Assembly (NCBI GenBank): GCA_934045075.1
Contig: OW203734.1
Location: 18,764,182 to 18,828,181, forward strand
DNA: 64,000 nucleotides
Source of the DNA: Yponomeuta sedellus
Lineage: Eukaryota; Arthropoda; Insecta; Lepidoptera; Yponomeutidae
Direction: 5' to 3'
Both the position numbers and the translations under genes were made by a program. Positions 10,849-22,850 of this stretch are shown here, in pieces; the first letter of the stretch is position 1; every line of letters begins with the position of its first letter. The notes under the pieces are model-generated. The model did not search any database and was not told where the DNA came from. It worked only from the letters and a program-made list of their open reading frames with translations.

Positions 10849-12428
10849 TATATTCATGGACATATTACACAGATCTCGTTAGCCCTATACTAAGCACAAC
10901 TAAATGACTTGTGTTATAGGTGCTAACTCGACGATAGATTTAATACAATAAATACATAGATAACATCAAAGATTGCAAGGATGCTATAGGCGTATTCTGT
11001 GACTTGTCGAAAGCATTTGATTGCGTGGACCATAAAACACTTCTTTTAAAATTAAAGCACTATGGTATAAACGGAAATAGCCTAAAACTTATGACATCAT
11101 ATTTAGAAGGAAGAATTCAAAGAGCTGAAATAAATCGAACTAAATCTTCAGGGTCAGAGGTCATGATAGGAGTGCCACAGGGATCTATTTTGGGGCCGTT
11201 CCTTTTCCTCGTATATGTAAATGATTTGCCGTTCATGGTTCAAAATATGTCAGAGATAGTATTATTTGCAGATGACACGTCACTTATTTTTAAAATTAAG
11301 AGACAAGAGAATGACCTTGACAGTACAAATAATGCTCTCTCTCGGGTACTTAATTGGTTTACTACCAATAACTTATTGTTAAATTCAAAGAAGACAAAAT
11401 GTATAAAGTTCACTCTACCAAATGTCAAAGCTGTTGACAGCAATGTTATGTTGGGGAATGACAAATTAGACCTTGTAAATGAAACTGTGTTTCTAGGTAT
11501 CACAATTGATGCAAAGCTTCAATGGGGTCCAAAAAAAAAAAAGCAAATAGGCTTAGTTCAGCAGCATATGCAGTTAAAAGAATTAGGGAACTAACTGACG
11601 TCGCAACTGCTAGGCTTGTTTATTTTAGTTACTTCCATAGTGTTATGTCCTATGGCATACTACTGTGGGGACGGGCTGCAGATATTGAGACCATCTTTGT
11701 CTTGCAGAAGAGAGAGATCAGATTCATTTATAAGCTAGGCAGTAGAGATTCGTTAAGAGATTTCTTTAAAGAAACTAACATCCTGACAGTTGCCAGTCAG
11801 TATATCTATGAAAACATTATGTACGTCAGAAAAAATATCAGTAACTTTAAAACTTTGGGTAGCCAACACAATGTAAATACTAGAAATAAACATAAACTTT
11901 CGTTCCCACTATTTAGGCTGGCAAAGGTTAATACATCCTTCATGGGGCATTGTATACGCTTCTATAATAAAATCCCTGAAGATATATTAAGCTTGCCTAA
12001 ATCGCGGTTCAAAAAATATGTTAAGCACACTTTGTGTCAAAAGGGCTACTATAACATAAAGGATTATCTAGATGACAATGAGGTCTGGAATTAAAGCCAG
12101 TACAATGTATGAGTTGTATGTTTTATAATAATTATGTAAACTATGTTAATTAAGGACTTTGAAAAGACTAAGTTTGGAGTTTTTTTGTCAATTTTTTCTC
12201 CAAAATGATCTAGATTTTGAAATGGACACCTAGTTTGAATTGTAACGTTCATTAAGCCGCAGCTTCTGCGCTACTTTGAATAAAAACTTTTCATTTCATT
12301 TCATTTCATCCAAGACCCGAGACAAACTAGAAAAGTTCGTTTCCTAGTTTGACCCGGCCGGGAATCGAACCCGAGACCTTCCGTTTTGCAGTCAGCGTGC
12401 TAAACTGCTGCGTCACCGAGGCCTACAA
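10849..12428 (-). mobile_element. SINE-3 copy split by a LINE insertion
   Basis: The tail (10,849-10,968) and head (12,310-12,428) are contiguous in the related copy at 30.1 kb. The head on the minus strand has a tRNA-like B box (GGTTCGATTCCC) and CCGGCCGGGTCAAACTAGGA. The interruption at 10,969-12,309 is a Jockey-like LINE; both junctions share CATC. Confidence 0.65.
10969..12309 (+). pseudogene. Jockey/CR1-like LINE 3' fragment (RT and C-terminal region), frameshifted
   Basis: 5'-truncated reverse transcriptase: SKAFDCVDHKTLLLKLKHYG, GVPQGSILGPFLFLVYVNDL and the catalytic FADDTSLIF are visible in the frame 11,004-11,594. An A12 run at about 11,532-11,543 shifts the frame. The second frame, to 12,094, carries the conserved C-terminal part (YFHSVMSYGILLWG, FVLQKREIRFIYK). 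The 3' UTR ends with AATAAAAAC and TTTCA repeats (to about 12,309). A shorter copy of the same 3' end is at 41,545-41,843. The GVPQGS box and FADDT separate it from the RTE copies. Not functional as it stands. Confidence 0.8.
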
Positions 12429-12764
12429 CACCTTACACATTGACTAGCTAGATCTGACTATTTTACCTGCTTATCCGTTTTTATCCAGTTTTCGGTTTTA
12501 TTATAAAATAAACAGTATAAATAAAGCAAAACTTGAAGTCGTCCGAAGTGTTATTATTTACAAAAGTTCTACAACACTACAAGAATAAACTTAAGAATAA
12601 TCGTGACCCCACAGTGGGGCATAGTGGTGGGACCACGGTTAAAAGGGGGACCCCACACTAGGCATAGCCTGTATCATGGGCGACAAGACATTATAATAAA
12701 TAATATTAATTGATTTTGCAATAGGTCAATCTAAGCAGGCAATCTATGTCTATTAATTACATTT

Positions 12765-12935
12765 CTTGCAAGACTAGTGGCTGGTCATCTGACAGTAAGA
12801 CCAGCCACTAGTCTTGCAAGCCTCCACCAATCCGGACTTGGCCCCCGTGGTGGAGTATGGCCTTTACCTTCCTCGAGGAAGAGACCCGTGGCCCTCGGTG
12901 GGGACATAATGGGTTGATGACGATGATGATTTATT
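12765..12935 (+). mobile_element. 5S-SINE 3' part with 22 bp inverted start
   Basis: CTTGCAAGACTAGTGGCTGG... (12,765-12,786) is the exact reverse complement of 12,799-12,820; a 12 bp spacer lies between. The direct part continues as the family body to a GGGTTGATGACGATGATG tail. Confidence 0.65.
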
Positions 12936-14310
12936 TTAATAAAATTTCAAGCATTATAGGAAATGGAAACAAAAGATTATCCATAGTGCTTCGTTCGAAG
13001 TAATCAGTAATCTGATTTTTTATGTTTACGCTTGCAAATCTTGCAATATCATTCAAGATTCAGGATTAGCACCGTATTTGATAAAAAAAATATCATACTT
13101 ATAAGTTGTCTTAATCATCAGCCCACCAATGTTAAAAGCTGTTGTACAGTTCAAAAAAAGTATAAACCCGCCAATTGCGAGTCGGACACGCGCACGAAGG
13201 GTTCCGTAACATAAATAATTGTATTATTTTTTTTTACAACTTTTTAATATACAACTAAATATTCTGGGACTATTGCAAGCGTCTACCTATTGCCGTTATT
13301 ATTATTGGCCTTGAATTACAAAAAATTGCGTGTTTCGTGCGAGATAAACAAAAATCACTATGATTAATTGTTACAAACAAACATTGTCATCGAATTATGT
13401 ATCACCCACTTCGACAACGATTGCCTTAACACTATAATTATGAGACAGGAAATATACAAACCAAGGAATTAGCAGTTCAACAGTAATTTAAAACAATGGC
13501 TTAGACAAGACAGCTTTAATTTCGTTCAATGTTCGGATACGGGGAAAAATCACCCGCACAGCGAGAGTGGCAAATTTGTATCCAATTTGACATTTGGAAT
13601 ATGGCCATTTTTTAGTTCAGTTTTATTTTATATTTGTCTTTTTAGTGTATGTATGTACCTACATACATACATACATTCATTCATACAAGACATAAAAAAT
13701 AGGCACGCTTAGTATTCATACAAATCGCAATGTTTGCTGTGTCTGGCTAGATTCATGCCTGTGAGTTTCATAGTCTATTTTGTCAATGAAAAGTTTTTCT
13801 CTTCTAAATGAAAGATTAGCTAAAGACAAGCGTTTCGAATTAACTAAAATACCTCAAGCGTTACTTGCTGCACTAATTACAGTTTAATAGTCCCATTATC
13901 GATTCGCTAAGAACAAGTTGGTCTCATTCAGTGATCGCATTTATACGATCATAAATATCTACAGTTGTGAACATTACCAAAGGCTGTATATGTAAAAAAT
14001 ATGTATTTCTTAAATTAAATTTCTACAACTTTTATCTCGCATTACATTTTTTTGATATGTATGTTTAAGTAATTTTAGTTAATTTACGCGTTACGCGCTC
14101 TACCTATGTCACTTCCTCTGTAAATCCTTATCCATTCTTAGGGTTCCGTACCACAAAGGGGTAAAACGAAACCATTGCTCACTAGACCAACGCTATTATT
14201 TTTAAAGAGATCTCATTTATTAAATTTAAGTGCAAACATTAAATGTATCAATAAATTTATTACTTGTACTTAATATTAATTTATATAAGAAACACGTAAG
14301 CCCTACCAGT
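12936..14310. other. Non-genic AT-rich stretch
   Basis: No supported gene. 13,160-13,215 has the repeat GCGAGTCGGACACGCGCACG followed by GGGTTCCGT (as at 47.65 kb). 13,650-13,680 is a short TACA/ATAC run. The remainder shows no recognised element. Confidence 0.4.
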
Positions 14311-14319
14311 CATATGTCA

Positions 14320-14690
14320 ACCATCAATCAATCACTCGGGCTAAGCAACAACAGGCGCAGTCAGGAACAGGCTGGATGACATCTCGTGACTACCGCTAGT
14401 GGCATTTTGTTCGAGGCTTCCGTTAGGCCCTTGGTGACGGCTGGGATAAATAAATAAATAACATTTAAGTACTGGCACATACATTGCTCCTGACCTCACA
14501 CTAGGATACCATGTGTCGTGGGAATCAGAAACAACATCACAAACATGTTAACATCCAAGGCAGTCGTTAAGACATATCAGAGGCCTTGTGGGCGGCTTGA
14601 TGACTTGTGACGGTAAGGCCGTAAGACCCGTGCCACAGTCAGTAGTGGAGACATACGAAGTGTTGGTATATACTACTCCTTGAAGGTATA
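14320..14690 (+). mobile_element. 5S-SINE interrupted by a 5'-truncated SINE-4
   Basis: The 5S-like head (AATCACTCGGGCTAAGCAAC) runs to about 14,455 and the body resumes near 14,548 (GCAGTCGTTAAGACATATCA). The inserted 14,456-14,547 matches SINE-4 on the minus strand (CACACTAGGATACCATGTGT). Confidence 0.6.
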
Positions 14691-14749
14691 TCTAATAAAT
14701 TCAAGTTTATACCTAAATCAATGCCAATATGCCAATGCCAATGGTTTCT

Positions 14750-14872
14750 CCTCACTATCAGGCTGTTTGTCTACTATCAACAGCTGTTAGTTGTCCAAAA
14801 TGTAAATGTACATACAAAAGAAACACAACTGACAGCTGTTAATAGTAGATAAAAAACCGGGTATATTACCGT
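14750..14872. repeat. Inverted-repeat element (about 120 bp)
   Basis: GTCTACTATCAACAGCTGTT on the left is mirrored by AACAGCTGTTAATAGTAGAT-type sequence on the right, with a central TGTAAATGTACATAC. A diverged relative is at 60,390-60,505. Confidence 0.5.
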
Positions 14873-15364
14873 TTTTCATATTGTAACAATCACTATCAAA
14901 ACCTATTGTGTCGTAGCTCTTGTAGCAATTTGTGACCCATAGGTATTATTAGAAAGGTTTTTGTAAATACATATTTTTATTATATTACAGCAACGTTGTA
15001 GCTTGCTAAAGAAAACAGTTTTTTGAGTAATCTCAGAAAGGGAAAAAATCTGATAATAGCTATGGTTTCCAATAATTGTACCTGAAACCGGCGTGCAACT
15101 AATGCTTGTTGATGGAGCGAAATAAGTATGTCAAAATCGTGACAAATGGCAAACTCTGGTCTCCGCCTACCTCACCGGGAAACATACGTGAGATGATGTA
15201 AAGTGTGATGTGTTTCACTTGAAAAAAATACAAACAAATCATTGTATGCACATGCCGTATCGTACATGTATTTAAGTGCAATAAAAGTATCAATAATAAT
15301 AATACTAATATGTATGTTTTTTTTTGTATAGAAAGAACACGTTACATATGTTATAATAAAGCCC

Positions 15365-15690
15365 CACATAACCAATCGCTTGGTTTGACTGAGAGAGTAG
15401 TCTAGCAGGTTTCAAGCTTTGAAGTACGTGGAATCCAGTGCTAAGTAAATACAAATCACGCACCTTATCACAGGACCTGTCCGTGGGCGTAGTGAGTGTT
15501 GTGTGTCGGCCAGCTGCGAAATATTGAAAAATGACTACCCACAATAATTGAGTGTACTCGCTACTTCAGTCTACCCGAGACCACGGCAACTGTAACGCTG
15601 CCGAAACGTCGGGAAATAAGGTAATTACGTTTTACCTAAACCCGTTTATGTGACTATGTATGAGTATCGCGAATCATTAAGAAATACTAC
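15365..15690 (+). mobile_element. Penelope-like 3' fragment
   Basis: Plus strand encodes WNPVLSKYKSR then GVVSVVCRPAA before a stop, followed by ACCCGAGACCACGGCAACTG and GCCGAAACGTCGGGAAATAA. Colinear with the minus strand of 61,131-61,400. Confidence 0.5.
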
Positions 15691-16404
15691 GAGAGTAGTC
15701 TCGTTTACAATATCTTTGCTATCTCTATTGTACTATTCCATGACAAGGTTAAGTTTGTACAGTTTGTTCTGTACCCTCAGAATGTGTCTTACTCGCGCTT
15801 GTCCCGGTTTTCAAAGAATTAGTATTATATTCAATGTTTCGAATTGAGTGAACTTTGTAGGGAAGCCCCTTGAGATTGTACCTTAACGTAATCACAAGGC
15901 TAATCCAAAAGACCTTGAGATTAAATAAATCCAAGATAGAGTCGCGTAAGTCCAGTGCGAGTTTAAAATTATTTTGGTCTAATTTTATTTAGACGTTCAT
16001 CATCCTTAGATGGTTTTATTTATGTACGTGTAAAGTGGTAACTATTTTAAAATCCTAAGTCCACCACTATACAGGTTTTCGCCTACTGTAATTGCAGCAA
16101 GTGCATTTGTGCTGGATGAATAATAATTATATTTTCATCCCACCATCTCCGAAAGAGTATTTTTAATCTTCAATATCTGAGTGGAAAAGCCGTTTTTATT
16201 CTCTAGAGGATAAAGTAAATTGAATTTAGAACATCGTGTGCAGTAAGTTTGTGAATTAAAAAAGTGTACCTATCTTGTGATTGTAAACGTTTTTTTTTTG
16301 CATTTAGTCATTTCCTCGTTGAGGTGGAATGAAAAGTTACGTGTTGCACTCGAGTGCAAATATTTTTCACCTCGTGCTCTTTTAATTCCCTCACTAACGC
16401 TCAA

Positions 16405-16709
16405 AGTGCTTAGTGCGAGTTTGACAGATCCAATCGAATAACTTTACTACCGCGTTAATCGAGCATTGAGTAGTGAGTATGAGTATGTTAACCGTTCGAA
16501 CTGGCAAAACGCTGTCACAGTACAACTCGCACTTGCGTTTATACGTGTTTTGACTGTTAAATGTGTTCACTTCTCAACGTAAACCATTACAACTCGCACT
16601 CAACAATTTTAATTTCCATACTTGTCGCTAGGTGGCGCTTCCTCGATGCCATAGAAATATGAGTTTACGTTAACGCGATCGAGTAGTTAAAAAACTCGCA
16701 CTAAGCACT
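16405..16709. mobile_element. MITE-B copy 1 (305 bp)
   Basis: Termini AGTGCTTAGTGCGAGTTT and AAACTCGCACTAAGCACT form perfect inverted repeats. Flanking triplets are CAA and CTG, so the target duplication has decayed here. Three other copies are at 48,502, 54,645 and 60,681. Confidence 0.75.
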
Positions 16710-17039
16710 CTGGATTCTAATTTTGAATCACTCGCTGCGCTCGTGATTCAATTTTAGAATCCTTCGCTTACTCTGTCATCAAAATTGAACACGCGGTTAA
16801 AAAGCAACTTTGCACTCTTGTATAACAAATAACTATTTATATCATTTCATTATCATATACAAGGTTTTTTTTTCTGATTTCACGCGTCTTTTTACTTCCA
16901 AGGGTAGTTCAAAAAAGACACCCTCATATGATAATTTAGTTGTCCGTCCAGCTGAATGTCTGTTTTTCTGAAAAGAAAAGTAATTCGTAAGTCACCAGTA
17001 TTCTAATTTTTGCCTAAGAAACGCTCGTGGAACCGAGTT

Positions 17040-17357
17040 ATTGAAATCAATCACGTGGGTTAAGCAACAGCAGGTGCGGTCAGGTGCTGGATGGGTGACC
17101 ATCCCATGACTACCGCTCGACTCGCAAGGCACGTTAAGCCGTAGGTGCCGGCTGTCATGTAATGGCAGTTAAGCCATGACAGAGGCCTTATGGGCGGCTT
17201 GATAACTTCTAACAGTAAAGCCCGCCACTGTCTTACAATCCTCCACCAACCCGGTCTTGGCCCCCATGGTGGAGTATGGCCTACCCTTCCTGCGATGCAG
17301 GAAGAAACCGTGCCCTAGCAGTGGGGACATACAAAGGGTTGATATAGATAGATAGAT
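17040..17357 (+). mobile_element. 5S-SINE with a GATA-type tail
   Basis: The head has AATCACGTGGGTTAAGCAAC and GGATGGGTGACCATCC. The body is intact, and the tail reads GGGTTGATATAGATAGATAG rather than the TGATGATG seen in other copies. Confidence 0.7.
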
Positions 17358-17695
17358 GTACGGAACCATAAATGCGTGAGTCCGCCTCGCACCTGACCGG
17401 CTATTGTCTCTAGGCCATGACAATGGCATTTCACCTCGGCGCTTTATCGATAAAAAGGCAAAATTGCCATATTTTTGTAACAGTTGAATCACACCACGAG
17501 GTCACGGCGCGTGGGCATGAGGTCGTCAACTTGGAACCCTTGACCGCGGGATTCCCCATGCGTGATATCTCAATGAGGTCTTAAGTTTTATAACAAGGCT
17601 TCGCTTTTGAAGGAAGACATCGTTATATTTTATTTATTAGGAAATCAACACACACGTTACAGTGCTTGAAAAAATTACAATATTAGGCCCAATTA
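17358..17695. other. Unassigned spacer
   Basis: GC is higher than the surroundings at 17,380-17,560, but no open frame with splice signals or recognised repeat was found. Confidence 0.35.
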
Positions 17696-17697
17696 TA

Positions 17698-17850
17698 GTT
17701 TAGCATTAAATTAAAAACCTATTTAGAGGCTAAAAATTCCACCCATGCCGGGACTCGAACCCGCGACCTCTGGCTAACCGTGCCACCGTGCCAGAGTTCG
17801 CGGGTTCGAGTCCCGGCATAGGTGGAATTTTTAGCCTTTAAATAGGTCTA
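17698..17850. mobile_element. SINE-1 foldback (head-to-head halves)
   Basis: A minus-oriented 3' end (AACCTATTTAGAGGCTAAAA to CCGTGCCA) is joined directly to a plus-oriented tRNA half (GCGGGTTCGAGTCCCGGCAT to AGCCTTTAAATAGG). The arms pair over about 60 bp. Confidence 0.65.
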
Positions 17851-18955
17851 GTATGGTAGTAGCTGCCACTAGAAGCTGTGACAATCACCTATGTTCGTGA
17901 TTTGATAGCTACGATTATAATTACCTATTATGATAACGGACGAATCAATTATCAATACACTTAACAGGTAAATGAGTGGTAAGTTTATAGAAAGTTAACT
18001 ACGAAAGTATATGCAATTGACAACATTTCAAAATTGTATGGACCTCTAATTCGAAAACTATTTCGAGATTTGGCTTTGTAAAGCACGAAAAAATTTATTT
18101 CAGTATTTTCTGTGGTTGCATTTCCGAGAAAATGGTAAAAACACAAAAATACGCTGATGACGTCACACCATGGCTCTCAGTGAACATGCCTGTGCCACGA
18201 TAAAAAAAAAGTCAATTTCAAGATCTAACCTAAAAAATTACTTTGTGTGTATGTAGTAATTTTTCGATACGAAACGATGGGCGATGATGTGACAACTTGG
18301 AAACCAATGAAACTGCAGTATTGCTTCGTGATTGAACAAAATTAAGTAGAGAAATAAATTTAACACTACACAAAGTTTATTTACGTTACGCAAGGCCACA
18401 GGCAAGCCACACAACATAAGTATCAGGGTTACCATACTTTATACTTACCATTATAAATAACCTTGAAAAAGTAGCTACAAAAGTAACAAATTGGCAGAAA
18501 AACACTCCGAACGCAGATAAAGGCTTTGCCAACACAAAGTGCATTTAAAAAAAGAAACAACTATATACATAAGGGATGATGAATTGAACTAAGCTGATAT
18601 AACTTGTATAAAAGAAAAACATATTTGCAGATGTTAAAAAAAATACAGAAACTGTTTTTTAACATGGCCCTGGCAATACTAAAATGACATTTGTTTGTAA
18701 CTATGTTTTTTTAGGATATTAGGCAAAAGAAAACATATTGTGAGCTTAGTTGTTTCGTCACTTCCGGTAAAAATATTTTAAACTTTAAAATTTTAAAAAT
18801 ATAAGAAAACGTGCGTGTTTCAGAAAATAAAAAAATATGGGTCGTTTTATCTTGTATCTAGTTTCCTTTATGGCAATAAAATACGTGTGCTAAAAAAATT
18901 TAATGTTGTCAATTTATTATTGTTATTAGACCAGCAAATTTTACCTATAACTATG
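17851..18955. other. AT-rich spacer without supported features
   Basis: About 1.1 kb with short runs of A/T, no exon-like frame and no repeat recognised from elsewhere in the window. A TGACGTCA octamer is at 18,158-18,165. Confidence 0.4.
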
Positions 18956-18974
18956 TATGAGCTTCGCGATTTCT

Positions 18975-19105
18975 AGATTAGATTAATACTTTTTATTGCA
19001 CACTGTACATTTTCAGCGTACATGAGAAACTTATCTACATATTCAAGTTACATAGTATACAACTAGCGGTATTATCGCTAAAAGCAATCCCTTTCAGACA
19101 GCCTT
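18975..19105 (-). mobile_element. LINE/SINE 3' tail fragment
   Basis: TTTTTATTGCACACTGTACA followed by ACTAGCGGTATTATCGCTAA matches the retroelement 3' ends at 35.65, 45.95 and 53.5 kb (minus-strand GCAATAAA tail). Confidence 0.5.
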
Positions 19106-19155
19106 AAGATGCATAGCACTGAAAGAATAGGTGGTTATAAAACAATACTATGCTT

Positions 19156-19568
19156 ATACTATTTTTATTTTTAATGCACTAACCCGTGCTAAGGAACAAA
19201 TTTAAAAATTCGGGGTTCGAATCCCGGCATGGGTGAAATTTTTAGCCTCTAAATAGGTTTTTAAATTTGTTCCTTAGCACGGGTTAGTGCATTAAAAATA
19301 AAAATAGTATTATCATGTGAGTACAGTGATATCATTCCGATGTTAAAACCTAACTGCAAAGTAGGTAGTCGGGGCCGTAAGTAATGCAATTTGCTTAAGT
19401 CAGATGTCGCTGCCTGTACGTAATACAGAGAATATTGTAAAGAGGTTCGAAATTTCACTGATGCCGGTGAGTCGCCCATTGGCTCAATTGGAAGAGCGCT
19501 GGCACAGATAACCAGAGGTTGCGGGTTCGCATCCCGGCATGGGTGAAATTTTTAGCCTCTAAATAGGT
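19156..19568 (+). mobile_element. SINE-1 dimer with perfect 53 bp inverted arms
   Basis: 19,156-19,208 is the exact reverse complement of 19,258-19,310; the 49 bp between them is the 3' half of a tRNA unit. A direct linker and complete second unit follow. An imperfect duplication (AAACAATACTATGCT-like) flanks the copy, supporting a single insertion. Confidence 0.7.
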
Positions 19569-19624
19569 TTTTAAACAATACATACTATGCTATAAAGGCT
19601 AAATGACTCCATACATACCTCATC

Positions 19625-19850
19625 ATCGTCAGGCTATACTAGTCCACTGCTGGACATAGCCCTCCCCTAAAGAGCGCCACGTTGTGCTATCATAGGGCGT
19701 AATGCCCATAATCCCCACGGTAGGCATGGAATTGTACTGCAGGGGGCGCTGCTGCCCACCCACCAGTTTGTGTCCCTTAGTCGCCTTTTACGACACCCGC
19801 GGGAAGAATTGGGTTGGTGCTATTCTCTAGCCCGACACCACATGACACAT
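19625..19850 (-). mobile_element. RTE tail plus GTGTCGTAAAAGGCGACT repeat
   Basis: TCCACTGCTGGACATAGCCC (as at 32.84 kb, a LINE 3' end on the minus strand) is followed by the block TAGTCGCCTTTTACGACACC, which recurs on the plus strand at 56,730-56,880. Confidence 0.5.
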
Positions 19851-19918
19851 ACGCTATTATGTATAAAAACAGGACTAATTATTAATTTATTAGGTAAATC
19901 AGGTAAAATAATAGAATA

Positions 19919-20164
19919 TTTAAAAACCTATTTAGAGGCTAAAAATTTCACCCATGCCGGGATTCGAACCCGCAACCTCTGGCTATCCGTACCAGCGCTC
20001 TACCAATTGAGCCAATGGGCGACTCACGGCATCAGTGAAATTTCGAACCTCTTTACAATATTCTCTGTATTACGTACAGGCAGCGACATCTGACTTAAGC
20101 AAATTGCATTACTTACAGCCCCGACTTTACCCGACACGGGTTAGTGCATTAAAAATAAAAATAG
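19919..20164 (-). mobile_element. SINE-1 with inverted 5' end, flanked by target duplication
   Basis: GTAAAATAATAGAATA (19,903-19,918) and GTAAATAATAGAATA (20,165-20,179) flank the copy. Most of it is minus-oriented, but the last 35 bp (ACGGGTTAGTGCATT onward) is plus-oriented linker, so both orientations lie within one target duplication. Confidence 0.7.
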
Positions 20165-20689
20165 TGTAAATAATAGAATAGTAAAATTAATATAGCTTCG
20201 CGAGTCATAAAAAATACCATATCTGCGCGGGCACAGACAAAATCGAATAAAATATGCGGTGTGAGCCCATGGTGTGGATATAAAATTAAACGTTTGAGTC
20301 GTAGTAATCATGACAAGACCAACACATGCAAATTATTGGCGGAACCTTCAGACTTATTGCTTTGATATACCGGAAGTTAATAGAGCCTTGGAGGCCCGTG
20401 GCTTTTGATTGTTTAGAAATTAATAAACAACAATAGTGTAGGCAGACTAGACAATTATGTTGCTTTATTTTATCTACCTATCTATAGATAGAGATATATA
20501 TAGAGTTCAAACATAATATAACATAACATTTACATACAAGCACATACGTTGTAAAAAAAATTGTTTACATCTGGCAATAAACACAATTTTTTCTTTCTTT
20601 TTTGCTGATACAAAAAAACAAGAAATAGGGCCAATAATAATAGGGTTAATAAAAGCGGAGAGCCAAACGTAATAGCCGTAGAAAAGATC

Positions 20690-20865
20690 AATAATTATAT
20701 AGTAAATAATTATACTTTATTGCACACGAAACATTTACCAGGATAACATGTACAGAGGCGAGCTTATCTCTGAAAGAGATTTCTTCCAGCAAACCTTAGA
20801 GAGTCGGAGAAGCAGTAAAGAGCGTATTACTTTTACTAAACTTCACAATACATCGTATATTGTGA
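20690..20865 (-). mobile_element. LINE 3' tail fragment
   Basis: TACTTTATTGCACACGAAAC then TTATCTCTGAAAGAGATTTC resembles the 18.98 kb retroelement tail; the minus strand carries a GCAATAAAGTA ending. Confidence 0.45.
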
Positions 20866-21475
20866 AACCTAGCATAGGAGATTTATGTTTAAAGATTGTT
20901 TTTTGTTAGAAGTAGGTGCATGTATTTGATGATGATGATTATTTAGCAAATTCACGAAGCTTATTTGTAAAGGTAACTGACATGTTTTTAAGTATAGAGA
21001 ACAAACTTATTTAACAACGTTATGATGACTTGCAAAGAACTAGCCTCCTAGCACCCGAATTTAAATTGGTTCACTTTTTATGGTCCACGGAAGCCATTTG
21101 CAGCCAATGACGTATTTGAGTCACATAGTCCAATTTGAAGCTAAGCTACGGCTTTACTTACTAAAATACAATTTTAACTTTCCTATAACACTGACAAAAA
21201 TAGTCAGTGGTGGATTTTTTTACAAAACCTTTAGTATTCAATTACAATACTTATTCGAATGTTTTACAAGTATTATTTATAATATAAATCACGTAAATAA
21301 TGTTTTTTTTTTATTACAGTTATTTGATATATCGCATTTATGGATCCGAGCGAGGACGAAATAAATATTTTATAATATTGGTAGGATTACAATGCTTGTT
21401 TTGACTCTAACACCTGTGGTAAATGACAATCTGTAAGACAATCTGTATGTCTTACAGATTGTATATACTGTAAGA
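20866..21475. other. Unassigned spacer
   Basis: No supported gene or shared repeat; a short GATGATGATG tract is at 20,931. ACAATCTGTAAGACAATCTG repeats near 21,430 form a small imperfect palindrome with CTTACAGATTGT. Confidence 0.35.
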
Positions 21476-21479
21476 ATCG

Positions 21480-21680
21480 GCTAGACTAAGATTATGACCA
21501 GGCGGATGCCGGGACAAAAGAGACCAAGAGGCAGAACCAAAAAACATTGGTATGACTGTATTGAAGAAGACCTCAGAAAGATGGGCAAATACACGAACTG
21601 GAAAAGAGAGTCAAAGGCACGAGACATGTGGAAGAAGATTGTGGAGGAGGCCAAGACCCACAAAGGGTTGTAGCGCCATA
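21480..21680 (+). pseudogene. LINE reverse-transcriptase C-terminal remnant
   Basis: The plus strand reads KRPRGRTKKHWYDCIEEDLR and DMWKKIVEEAKTHKGL before a stop, the basic C-terminal tail typical of insect endonuclease/reverse-transcriptase elements. No upstream domain remains. Confidence 0.6.
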
Positions 21681-22195
21681 GGAAGAAGAGGTAAGATAGG
21701 TGTCAGCGCCCTCTCTTAGATATAGTATAATATGAATTGAGTAGGTATTATTTACGTACCTACTCCACAAACCACAATAGCAACATAAATGCGGTGGACC
21801 GTGACTAAGATCGAACCTGCGGACCACCCAGACAGAATACAAAGGCCTATTGACTTACACAATGCAATTAGCACGCGCTAACTATGCAGGAAAACATCAT
21901 GAGGAAACCAGACTGTTCGGTGGTTCGAGCCTCTGAAGTCCCTGGTAGGCACTGCTCCACAGGATGATTTTGAGTTCGGTCCCGTTTTAAAACGGGGACC
22001 TTCTAACTATGATTTAGACATTATGGCGCATTTTTGGAGTATTTTCAAATGCAATATTTCTAAAAAAAGTGATTTTTTGTTACCCAAAAGTAACACTTCT
22101 GGTGCATAAAGGCCCGGCCACATGCGACCGAAGCGAACGGGTGGCCGATGAGCAAATTAAATTACAAACGTTTAATCAACAGGCACAGCACACAT
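21681..22195. other. Unassigned spacer
   Basis: No supported gene. A tRNA-like GGTTCGAGCC motif near 21,920 may be SINE debris. Confidence 0.3.
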
Positions 22196-22203
22196 AAAAT
22201 ATG

Positions 22204-22555
22204 GCTCTTAGCCCCGGCTGCCTGAGTGGTCTTAAGCGATCACGAAGGTTAAGCAAAACAGGGCGCGTTCAGTGCTTGGATGAGTGACCGTCTATGACTA
22301 ACGCTAGTGGCATTTTTTCGAGTGGTTTCGTCCTTCGTAAGGCACGTTAAGCAGTTGGTGCCGGCTGCCGTCGATAGATGGCAGTCGTTAAGCCAAGTCA
22401 GAGGCCTTAGGGCGGCTTAAAAATTTTGACAGTAAGACCAGCCACTAGTCTTGCAAGCCTCCACCAATCCGGACTTGGCACCCGTAGTGGAGTATAGCTC
22501 GTTTCAAACTCGTGCCTCTCGGTGGGGGTACAATGAGTTGATGATGATGATGACA
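22204..22555 (+). mobile_element. 5S-SINE, near full length
   Basis: Head (GCGATCACGAAGGTTAAGCA, GGATGAGTGACCG), body (CCGGCTGCCGTCGATAGATG, CTAGTCTTGCAAGCC) and GATGATGATGATG tail are all present. Confidence 0.75.
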
Positions 22556-22671
22556 CATAAAATACACGCGTTAAATATAATGATGGGCTGAGAATTTGGT
22601 TGGAGCTGCCAAGACACTGCAGCGCTTGAGAGCCTCGATTCTGTTAGTGCATTATTATATTACCAGCCTAA

Positions 22672-22850
22672 GGGTCTGTTTCACAGTCTGCAGATAAAGT
22701 TCCGGATATGCTATCCGCAACCAGGGCTAACGTTTGTTCTCCCATAAACGGACACACGCAATATGAGATTTTTTTTCAAGCTAGAACAAACGGCAGCTCT
22801 GGTGCGGATAGCTTACCTGGAACTTTATTTGAACATTGTGAATCAGGGCC
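22672..22850. mobile_element. MITE-C copy 1
   Basis: GGGTCTGTTTCACAGTCTGC on the left pairs with the right end (GAACATTGTGAATCAGGGCC); GCGGATAGC and GCTATCCGC are also mirrored. A second copy is at 41,084-41,262. Confidence 0.65.
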
